From Agelaius tricolor (taxonomy: Eukaryota; Chordata; Aves; Passeriformes; Icteridae), in NCBI GenBank assembly GCA_023055355.1, contig JALJCS010000028.1, positions 5,952,418-6,016,417 on the forward strand: a stretch of DNA of 64,000 bases. Direction: 5' to 3'. Under the pieces are notes generated by a model that was given only the letters and a program-made list of their open reading frames with translations, was not told the DNA's origin and did not search any database. The first letter of the stretch is position 1. Every line of letters starts with the position of its first letter. The position numbers and the translations under genes are program-made. Below are positions 36,901 to 50,620 of the stretch, piece by piece.

Positions 36901-39552
36901 ATTTGGGTAGCGCTTTTGGAAAAAAGCACCAATAGAAAATGAGTTAATAACTGGACTGAAATTTAATTTTCTCCTTGTCATTTTAGAAGGTGAGGCTGAG
37001 CTGATGAATCCCATCTCTGCTTGCTCAGCACAAACCTTGCTGGCTGTGTTGCAGATGCTGGAGATCTGCAGCCTGACAGAGCACCTGCTGACTGACTGTG
37101 ACAAAAGGGACAGCTTTGGGAGGTGCCCACGCTGCAGAGAGGCCGTGCCCAGGGATGAGCTGCCCAGACACATAAAGAGCAGGATTTGCAATCGTGAGTA
37201 GCTCCAAAGAGGAAGGTGGAACATCAGAGGTTCACATTTCAAACACCAGGGATCTTTGGCAAGTCAGGCTTAGGGATCTAAGTGAATCCTGAGGATGGGA
37301 TAAATGCCTGAGTTTTCTGGTGCTTGGCCTGTGTGAATGTGTGTTGGGAGGGTGAGTGAGAGGACTGGGAAATCTCTTCCCTGTAGATTAGGCACTGTCC
37401 CAGCACAGAAAGGACATGGCCCTGGTCTGGAGTGAGTTCAGAGGAGGCACCAAGGTGATCAGAGGGTTGGGTCACCTCTGCTGTGGGGAAAGGCTGAGAG
37501 AATTGGGATTGCCTGGAGAAGAAAAGGCTTTGGGGTGGCCTAATTATGACCTTCTAGTAGGGGCTGAAGGGGCTACAAGTGAGGTGGAGAGAGGCTGTTT
37601 AGAAGGGCCTGGAGTGACAGGACAAGGGGGAACAGCATGATCTTTAAGGTTCCTTCCAATCCATGTGATTCTGGGTTCTGAGATTCCTTTTGATCTTGTT
37701 TTGATGATTAAACACAGGGCTTCTTTGGGAGCAGTTAATGGTAACAGGGCAGGAGCTGGATTAGTCATGGGGTAGTTTTATGCTACTTGCTCTGCAGATT
37801 TTCTTCTTCTGTCTGAAATTAGCCTCTCTTTGCAATTCTTACATGATTTTCCAAACAATTTCAGCTGCCAAACCAGAAAATGTGGCAAACCACTGCCCTT
37901 TGTGCCATGAGAACTTTCCTCCTGGAGAAGAGGTGAGGCCATCCTTCACATTGGGCAGATGTTGTTATGGGTTGGTTTAATGTGATGGACCTTTCAGAAT
38001 ATATTAAAATCCTGGAAACATTAATTTCTATTTCATAGCAAGGAGCTCATACTTTGAAAAAGCAGATTAAAGTGCTGTTGATAAAAAGTTTGTACACAGT
38101 TAAAGCTAATTTTGCTAGAGTTGTGCTATCATTGCTTTGTAATTGACTTCAGGCCTGGAGACCTCACCTGATGAGCAGAGATGGCTGCAAAATGAACCAG
38201 AGGAGGACATCCCTCCTGAACAAAACCATTCTGCTGCAGCCTGGTAAGACATCAGTTAATGATAATAACATTTGTACTTTTTACTGTGTTAAAACAGTAC
38301 AAAGCAGTACTTTTGCTTAAGGAAGGTGTTAAATCCCCAACAGCTGGGTCTGTACAACTCGTGGGTTGCATTTGGGTGAGCTAAGTGATAGTTCTTGTGC
38401 TGGAGCAGTGTGCCTGGGAGCAAATTCCCAAAATCATGCAATAACAGTCATGTTCAAAGGAGGACACGAGCTCAGCTGGTGGGGAACTGGCAGATTTGAT
38501 AAATTGATCAGTTCAGGGATTTTTTCTGCAGAACAAGATGACCGTGAATAGAACAATCAGCTGAACAGTGTTCTGGAAAGCTCCTGAACGCTGACACAGG
38601 GAACCAGAGCCTGATTTAGCTTTTAGTGTCCAATCAAAGGTTGCTAATCTGATCCTAATTACAGGGTGAACTGAACAGTGAGTGCTGTGCACTGCTTTTC
38701 CTTTGCAGTCCAGACTCAGGAACCTGACAGATTTATCATTGTGCAGCTTTTTCACCATCAAAGAGACATTGATGATGGTCAGGTGGTGTTTTTTTCCAAC
38801 AGTTTCCTTTATGAAGAACATGGGAAATCCTTTTATTTCCAGAACACAGAAGTTAAACAAGCTGCCTGCAGCACCAGAACTTTTGGCCAGTAACCTCCAA
38901 ACCTTTCCTCCTTCAGACTCTTTGGAGTTTTTTAGTCAGCTGTGTTTTCATTTCACATGCTCTGAGCTATGCTCTGCTCATATCTACATGTCACTATCCC
39001 AGGTTCCTGGAAAGAGCTGTGGAATTGTTTCTTCCAGCTGACCTAAGTAAATCATAAGGGTTAAACTTGGCACTTTCCAGTGTTAAACTGGATGCACAAT
39101 CCTGTCTGTTTGTCCTCAGCTTTGCTGTTTGTACTGGCTAATGAGACACCAGTCAGTGGGTAGTTTGTTGCTGCTCAGAATTTGGAAACAGAAGCGAATC
39201 CTGCCTGGATAAGCTCTGATTCCAGAGCTGTTTCCCAGAGGTAGGAAAGGAGCCCTGACCATTCAGTCTGACACTGCTGGTGTGGAACATGCTGAGGCTC
39301 AGTCATTCAGACTTGCTTCAGTCATTCAGACTTAGCAGATCTTGGGAATCAAACCAGAGGATTAAATTCACTCCTGGGTCTAGATGTGCAATAATGATCT
39401 CTGTTTTTCTCTTTGCAGCCAAAGCAGTTGGCCACTATTTAAGGAGACCAGGTCCTTCAGGAACAAAGTTTCAATCTCCTTCAATAGGAAGCAAGATCAG
39501 AACTCGAGGGGCCCCAAATAAAAACACTGGCAAAACATACTCCAAGCGATGA
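27948..39552 (+). CDS. CEP104: CEP104 (centrosomal protein 104), 21 coding exons
   Basis: Coding exons: 27948-28060, 28553-28726, 29026-29164, 29757-29822, 30189-30265, 30411-30579, 30866-31024, 31629-31856, 32067-32270, 32803-32970, 33539-33712, 34051-34227, 34652-34858, 35292-35408, 35881-35917, 35999-36065, 36667-36775, 37055-37193, 37865-37932, 38153-38243, 39419-39552; 938 aa (human 925), all phases consistent. CEP104 is a centriole-distal-end and ciliary-tip protein that binds CP110/CEP97, tubulin and EB1 and is needed for ciliogenesis and Hedgehog signalling (Joubert syndrome gene in humans). Domains: N-terminal jelly roll about 1-150 (MPHKIGFTVVSSSGHEDGF start), coiled coil about 225-290, TOG array about 410-690, second coiled coil about 690-720, zinc-finger array about 745-885 (CIFCGE, CEHCKQ, CPRCRE, CPLCHE pairs). 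The human C-terminal SKIP EB1 motif reads SKIR here. A non-coding first exon ends near 27225. Confidence 0.96.
30750..30845. repeat. TTCCAAGAAATG tandem repeat near CEP104 exon 8
   Basis: Three to four imperfect copies of a roughly 30-bp unit containing TTCCAAGAAATG and CAGTRARRTGATTCCA, ending about 20 bp before the splice acceptor of coding exon 7 of the list (30866). Confidence 0.7.
32271..32338 (+). repeat. GTAAAAC repeat at CEP104 splice donor
   Basis: Immediately after the donor of the coding exon ending at 32270 the intron contains three copies of CAGTAAAACAAACCC with A/C-rich linkers. Each copy carries a GTAAAA string like the authentic donor, so the first 70 bp of the intron are a small array of donor look-alikes. 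Confidence 0.7.
33815..33960 (-). mobile_element. CR1 3' fragment in CEP104 intron
   Basis: Reverse CR1 end with a local CACAGAATCTTATCACA duplication, then GGAGATCATCCAGCCCAATC. Confidence 0.75.
34360..34485 (+). mobile_element. CR1 3' fragment in CEP104 intron
   Basis: GGACAGGGCTTGAAGCAACC, then GAGATGAGCTGTAAGATCCC and ACCACTCTGGGATTCTATGA, the forward CR1 terminus. Confidence 0.85.
34898..35283 (+). mobile_element. Truncated retroviral LTR with internal duplication
   Basis: Same family as the solo LTR at 61642-62041 but opposite orientation on this strand: both share GTTTGCAGGGTTCCC-like starts, a GACTCCATGTT block, the AT-rich TATTATATTAAAGAAT tract and a TGATTGG motif. Here the 3' half is missing and a segment beginning near 34976 is repeated from about 35172 (period near 195 bp). 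Similarity runs to within about 10 bp of the CEP104 acceptor at 35290-35291. Non-coding remnant; no viral gene remains. Confidence 0.8.
35585..35735. repeat. AT-rich TATAATA tract
   Basis: About 150 bp made almost entirely of TATAATA/ATAACATA-like words in a CEP104 intron; no gene content. Confidence 0.85.
37425..37680 (+). mobile_element. CR1 3' fragment in CEP104 intron
   Basis: Contains GTCACCTCTGCTGTGGGGAA, CTTTGGGGTGGCCTAATTAT, GGAGTGACAGGACAAGGGGG and ATGATCTTTAAGGTTCCTTC in CR1 order. Confidence 0.9.
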
Positions 39553-40790
39553 CAGGAAAAGTATTTCTTCCTTTGTCTGAATAACTGGGCACATGGCTTT
39601 TCTGAGCTATTTAAAAATCGTAGGCAACTTGTATCATCTTTTGTGTGGGTTGTTTTTAGCCTTGGGCAGTGCCTGGTGTGATCCCCACGGCGTTGCTGTC
39701 ACTGCAGCACTGGGCTTTGCTTTGCTAGGAATGCTCATTTTGGAAATACCAAATGTTCTGGGACAAAAACATTATTTTGACAGATAACTGTGCTCTCCAA
39801 TCCCATGTCAGTAATTTAATGGGTTCAAAGACATTAATTATGTCAGTGGAGAGAAGTCTGTTTCCTGGTGCTCGAGGAACAGGAACCGCACGTGGGGGAA
39901 GCCTGGCCTTGTGTGTGTGTCAGATTTAGGGTTCTAAAGGCAGCAGAGCTGTACCCAAAGCACTGCTCAACCCCAGGAATTTGCACCAAATGGAAAAGCC
40001 AGAGGGCTGGCTGGATGTTCTCCTGGTTGTGCCACTGTGCAGGAGTTGACAGGACATTGCAGCCTCTCACTGTGCACCAAGTGCCTTAGGAGCCCACTTG
40101 GCAGGAGGGTTAAACTAAACCCTCCAAGTCTGTATCCCCAAGAAATGACCCCTTACAGAAATGAAAAAATTATCTTGGTTGGGTCCTGAAGAGCTTGAAT
40201 TAGTAAATTTAGCCCTTTTTGCCTGCTTTAGTGCACTTTCAGCTCAAATACTGAGCTCCTCTAGTTAGGTATTGATTAAAATAACCATCCACAGACTGGA
40301 GCATGTGTCTTCAACAGCTTCAGAGAGACAAAGTCTATTAAAACCAAGGCATGAAGCTTTGTACCAAAGCAGCCATTCTCACATCTCTAACATTCTCTCT
40401 TTAACATTCCAGCTGTTGCTTTCCAGTGTGGAATTGGTACCATGGGCACAGGAATGAGTGGTCATGATAATATGAGGGGAAATTTGGGGGTTTTTGCTCC
40501 CATGGAGTGACTTTGTGGTGTTGTTTTGTATATAGAGCTGATTTTGTAATACAGTTTTTCTAGTTTGCCTGCAGCCTGCATACCAGCTTAGGGATTTTCC
40601 AGGTAGATCAGTGTGCTCAGATTTCAAAATTCTTTGTATAAATTGTTTCTCTAACTCTTCCAAATACATATTTCAATATTTATACACACATTAGGAACAT
40701 TATATATAGGTATTTTTATTTTCCCTTTAGTGACATGGGTTCCTATTTGAGGGCCTGATTCTCTATGCTAAATAAATAATAAATATCTCA
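39553..40790 (+). other. CEP104 3' UTR
   Basis: After the TGA ending at 39552, non-coding sequence extends to AATAAA motifs at about 40771-40780, giving a likely 3' UTR of about 1.2 kb. A 64-codon hydrophobic frame at 39593-39787 lies inside it and is considered chance. Confidence 0.55.
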
Positions 40791-41560
40791 AAATAGCCAT
40801 TGATCTTGCTCAGAGATGTAAGGATGAAAACTATTCTGTGGTACAATAAGGAAATAACTTAGTGGTGATAAAATAGCAATTTTTTAGAATGTGAAAGGAG
40901 TACAGTAGTACCACCAGTGTCATGTTTAAAGGTGAATTTACTGTGATTGCTCCTTAATTAACAACCTGGGTTTGCTGCAGTGGCAAAATAAACACTGGAG
41001 TGAAAAACACCACGAGGTTTGGTGCTGTGCCACCAAGTCCTGAGCAAAATATTCCAGAGAAAATCCATTGCACAGATGTGGGTCTGGGCAGCAAAAGAAG
41101 GGCTGCAAAGTGTTGGACTGGAACCTGGATTTGGCTACAATGGGGCCTCAGTAAGAAAGCAAGGAAAGAGTATGGTCCTGAGTGATCTCTGTCCATCTGA
41201 GCTGTGCCTGAGTGCCAGCTGAGGCATTTTCATGTGTCACTGCAGAGATGGTTCCAGAGCAGCCCCTGTGCATGTGTGCAGGAGTTGATCTCATCCCAAA
41301 AGACCTCTTGGTGTTCCACTACCCCAAGAGAGCAATTTACACTGATTGCATGTTCCTAAGTGCTGGATGAGCAAATCACATACTGAAATCTGGGAGATTT
41401 TATCAAGAAAAGGAGTCACTTGTGTTAAATGTCAGTTATTTTTATTGCACATATTTAATAAATTACTTTAGCCAGTCTGGAGGGTACGTCTTTATTTTCC
41501 ACCTGCTACAATGGAAATGGGTACAGAGTGGTGTGAGGCTGTGGTTCCTACAGCCCCTGT
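40791..41560. other. CEP104-LRRC47 intergenic DNA
   Basis: AT-rich sequence without recognised gene or transposon. The interval ends at the minisatellite upstream of LRRC47. Confidence 0.55.
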
Positions 41561-41564
41561 GGGT

Positions 41565-46359
<4,795 letters not shown>

Positions 46360-47440
46360 CAGGTGCCTGAGCTGAGAGAGGATTCCATTGCCTTTATTTG
46401 GGGTTTTTTACATGTATTCAACAACTCAACTGATGCACAGTGAGATGGGTTTTTAAAGAAAAGATGTGGAGCATCCTGCTGGGAAAAGCAATGGCTGCAG
46501 AGTTTGATGAGCTACAGCAAGGAGAATTGGGATTTTCATCCTTAACAGACATCATCCATGTTAGGCCTGTGCAAAAGAGCAGCATCTTCAAACATGGGCT
46601 GAAGGCAGAGAAGCTGTTGGATGTCAGAATGCAGTAGAGAAAATCATTGCAATGTTTAAAACAAGCACAGTCACATTTTTCTGCAAGATCACTTTTTCCT
46701 CCTGGTGTTTCATGTGGATCATTATTATGGCAGCAGAGAAATGCAGTTAATTGACAGTGTGGAACTGAGGTCCTCTGCTGGGTACAACCTGGAGCCAGAA
46801 TGCCAAAGCACTTTGCTGACATCTTGTTCTGCAGAATTTTATCTGGAGTAACTGTGAACATTTAGTTGCTGTCAGAAGCATTTAATTGCTGTCAGAACTT
46901 GAGGGATGCATTTTAAAGTGACGGTTTTTGTGTTCAGACATGAGCGCAGCTTCCATTTTTAAGGGATTTGTTGAGGGTTTGTGTGTCCCAGTGCATTTCA
47001 GGGCCATCCTCCATCCCTGTGGGAATTGTGGTGACCTTGTGTGTGCCCAGAGAGTCACTGTGGGCGAGCACTGGCTTTGTTTTTGCTGAGGGGGTTCAGG
47101 TCTATTCAGAGCTGCCTCCAGCTGACACTGCTGAACTCCCTGTCCCCCCAGAGTACAGGCACTGATGCCCACAGTGACCCTCCTGGAGCTTTCTGCCCTA
47201 CCCACCTATTTTTACTTTCCAAAATACAGGCAGTTGGAGCAGTTCTTGTTTGGCAGTCTCTGGGTGACCTATATGTGTGGGTGAGCACTGGTGGGCACTC
47301 ACACCTCTCCTTAAGCCAGCGTGACCCCCAGACTGACTCTCTTCTGGTAAAAATGATATCTCAGAGCTCTAACTGAATTGCTGCTATGTCAAATACATCC
47401 CCATGTCAGGACTTGCACATGGAATGGAAAAATAAAACAG
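46360..47440 (+). other. LRRC47 3' UTR and poly(A) signal
   Basis: After the TAG ending at 46359 the first convincing AATAAA is at 47431-47436, giving a roughly 1.1-kb 3' UTR. No other gene seen; in particular no SMIM1-like short membrane protein. Confidence 0.6.
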
Positions 47441-47691
47441 CTTTTGCAGCCCTGGCACTGTCCCTCGTTCTGGCATTGGGGGATGTTCAGTTATGTCACT
47501 TAGAAACTTCCCAAGGCAAAAATGGGAATTATACACTGCCCAGCTGCTTGTAGCCAAGCCATCCTTGTGCTTCAGGCTTCTCTGGAAGTCAAGTGTTACT
47601 ACAGACCAAGGACTTCCAGTGACTTGTGCTCTGAGTTGGCTGAAACAATTGAATCAGATACTCCAACAGAACTTGGTGTCAGTAAAATGAG

Positions 47692-47697
47692 TTTAAT
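47692..47697 (-). terminator. Probable poly(A) signal of the CCDC27-like gene
   Basis: ATTAAA on the minus strand about 70 nt downstream of the stop codon at 47768. A variant signal; no better one is nearby. Confidence 0.4.
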
Positions 47698-47767
47698 TTC
47701 TTGTAAGGCACCTGCTCCGAGCTGAGAGCCCAGAACCTGAGGCTGGTGATGGGTTCTGGCTCAGCCA

Positions 47768-50243
47768 TCAGAGCTTTTCCATCCTGGAGGATTTCCTTCT
47801 CCTTGCTGGTGATGCTGTGCTGCTGTCGCTGCTGAGCAGTGACGTCCTGCTGCTCTTGTTCTTCAGCATCTGCTGGAACTCCGTCCGCTCGTTAAAGATT
47901 TTCTGAAAATCAGCCACGTGTGAAGAGGTGGGCAGGCTGGGAGCAGCACTGCAAAGTGTCCTCTTAGCTCAGCAGTCCCTTCCTGGCTGCTGGAAGCTGT
48001 CTGGGAGAGCCACATACCTGCATTGCCTCCAGCAGTTCATCATCCGTGAGCTCGCCCTGGGGGTCCTGGATGCCCTCCACGCTGAACGTAGCCTGGATTA
48101 TTTTGTTTCTGTACCTTTCAAACTTCGGATAAAAGAGGAGAGCGGGTGTGTTCAGGCTTAATGTGCATTTGCACCGATCTACAGAGACTGTGAAGTGTTT
48201 ATGTGAAATTACAGGCAGTTTGGGCTTCACTGAAAGTGCTGTGGTGATTATGTGGGTCTGGGTGGGCCAAGGCTCTTCCCCTGGCACCAGGAGATGACTT
48301 TAGGGTGGTTCTTGTTACCTTGGGTCTGGAAGGATGTTAGAAACCTGACCTGAACTCACCTTTCTCCAGAGTTTCTGGTATTTGAGGTCTCTTTTCTTTT
48401 TAAGTGGCACAAGAGCTGCCTGCTCCACAGCTAGGGAGCAAATGGATTGAGATTCCCAAGTGTGTCCCAAGAGGGAGACAGGGCTCTGAGGTGAAAGAGG
48501 CCACACTTACCTTGCTGCTGATGAGCTCCAGTGCCACTCTGGTTTGCAGCTCTGTGTGCTGCAGTGCCTCAAACTGGCTCTGGGTCTCCTTCTGGGCCTG
48601 TTTCTGCTCCAGGAGGTGGAGGCGGGTGGTCACAACCTCAGCCTGCAGCTGGCTGATTGTCCCCTGTAACTCACTGATGAGCTTGTTCTGCTCAGCCAGC
48701 TGGAATTCCTGTTCTGCAACAACCTGAGCAGATACAGGAATCCAGCTGTCACTGGGGAGAAGAAAGTGAGCAAGTTTGACCTTATTTTCCCACTATTTGG
48801 TCCAAATGTTTCCTGGGCAGAATCTCTGGACTGACAATCTCACCAGTAGTGGTAGCTGTTATTATTTGGTGTTTTCTCTAAAACTACTGGGGTTAAGTGG
48901 GGGTTTTATATGCCAAACTCAACCAGCCCAGTGAAACAGCAAACAGACTTTTCTGTAGAGGCTTTGCTCAAATTCACCTGTTGAAGGTTTTGGTTCTCCT
49001 CCTCCATCATCACCACTGCTTCTTTCTGCCTCTGTTCTTCTGTAAGGCTGCAAAGCTGGAAGGAGAATGTTTTACACTTCAGTTTCACAGCCACAGGTGA
49101 CCCTCCTGCCTATGAGAGAGGGAATGTTGCAAAAATCCCAAATTCCCAGCTGCCATGTCTCCTGCTAGCCATGGCCACCATGCTCTTGGGCCGTACCTTG
49201 TCAGACACAGCTTGGAACTGGACTTCTCTCACTCTGAGCTGCTTCTGGAGCAATTCCTTTTCGGATTTGATTCTCCGAAGCTCGGATTCTTGGATCTCCA
49301 TCTGTCTTTGCAAGGAAGAGATGGCACCTGTGAAGTGGGAGAGTATTCTGTTAGCAAAGCAAATCCCTGCTGAACGCCCTGTGGCTGCTTTTTTCAGGTG
49401 AGCATAAGCAAAGCCACTGTGGGAACAGTCTGGGACCAGACTTGGGTCACATAAATGCTGCATCACAGTAGTTCTGGGTGATGATGTGGTTTGTGGGATG
49501 TGGGTTTGTACAGTGTGGAGAAGAAAAGGTGGTTTCACTTCAGTGTGACTAATTGTGGCCTTCCAGTGCCACAAAGAACTGACAGAGACTGTTTACAAGG
49601 TGCTGGAGTGACAGAACAGGAGGGAATGGCTTCACACTAATAGAGAACAGGGTTAGAGTGGATGTATGGAAAAAATTCTTCCCTGTGAGGGTGGCTAGGT
49701 CTGGCACAGGTTTTCCAGAGAAGCTGTGGCTGCCCCTGGATCCCTAGAAGTGTCCAAGGCCAGGTTGGACAGGGCTTGGAGCAACCTGGGATAGTGGAAG
49801 GTGTCCCTGCCCATGGCACGGGGTAGCACTGGGTGATTTTTAAGGTCCCTCCAACCCAAACCATTCTGTTATTCCATGTGTATTAAACGGCCTGGCTTTG
49901 AGGTGGGCGCTGCTCTGAGGACACGCAGAGTGGGCGCCTCGAGCCCTGCTTTGCCACTCTGCTCAGCGCTTTCTCTGCTGGTTTTCTCGTGTTCTTCACT
50001 TCCAAGGGGAGAAAAAAAGTGTTTTCAAAGCAAGCGGCTTTTCAGCCTGTGAGCGACACCCTGCAATGTTTCCAAGGTGAAAGGAGCCGAACTGAATGAG
50101 ACCTAGGCAGGTAAAGGCGTGCTCTGGGCACCTCCCGCGGTACCTATGGCCATCTTGTGGTCATCCTTGGCTTTCCGCAGCTCCTGCCGGAGCTGCCCCA
50201 TGGTTTCGGCGAGCTCTGCTCCCTGCGAGTCATCGGCTTCCAT
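47768..50243 (-). CDS. CCDC27-like coiled-coil protein, 7 exons
   Basis: Exons in transcript order: 50243-50144, 49327-49197, 49055-48978, 48723-48511, 48419-48360, 48122-48018, 47902-47768; all GT-AG and phase-consistent, 273 aa. Residues about 10-190 are long Leu/Gln/Glu/Lys heptads (MGQLRQELRKAKDDHK, ELRRIKSEKELLQKQLRV, LISELQGTISQLQAEV), a strong coiled coil. Then come a basic stretch (PLKKKRDLKYQKLWRK), FERYRNKIIQATFSVEG, DELLEAMQKIFNERTEF and a Ser/Arg-rich tail. Orientation and place between LRRC47 and TP73 equal those of human CCDC27, but human CCDC27 is much longer (about 656 aa), so this would match only its C-terminal part. Function unknown. The name rests on synteny and general resemblance. 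The ATG lies in a CpG island shared with the next gene. Confidence 0.7.
49545..49880 (+). mobile_element. CR1 3' fragment in CCDC27-like intron 1
   Basis: Forward CR1 3' region: TGGAGTGACAGAACAGGAGG, GGCTTGGAGCAACCTGGGAT and a terminal CAACCCAAACCATTCTGTTA. Confidence 0.9.
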
Positions 50244-50620
50244 CGCCCGGGGCTGGGGCTGCGGCCGGGCCGGGCCGGGGTCTGTCCTGCACCGCGGCGC
50301 TCGGAGCGGGGCCGCTGCCGGGCAACGGCGTGAGGCGGGCGGGCCTTCCGCTTCCGAGTCAGCGGGGCCGGGCCATGGGGCGGAGGAGGAAGACGCTGCA
50401 CGACTACGCGGCCGAGTTCTCGGAGCTGTCGGTGCGGCGGGAGCCGGCGGGGCCGGGCCCGGCGGGCGCCGTGGAGACGCTGTTGTGCACGCCGTGCCAG
50501 CTGCCCCTGAGGGTGCGCCGCGACCGCATCCTGGAGCACCTCAGCTCGGGCCGCCACTGCCGCAACCGCCGCCTGCTCCGGCAGCTCGGGCTGCGCGCCC
50601 CGGGGCTCCGGTGAGGGACA
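50120..50620. promoter_or_regulatory. Bidirectional CpG promoter
   Basis: The start codons at 50243 (minus) and 50375 (plus) are separated by 131 bp of CpG-dense DNA. Within it CTGCCGGGCAACGGC contains an RGYAAC half-site of the RFX X-box. Divergent transcription from one island is inferred. Confidence 0.55.

Noticed and set aside
39593..39787. 64-codon hydrophobic frame resembling a small membrane protein
   Set aside because: It lies in the CEP104 3' UTR, has no strong start context and no recognised family, and does not resemble SMIM1. Probably chance.
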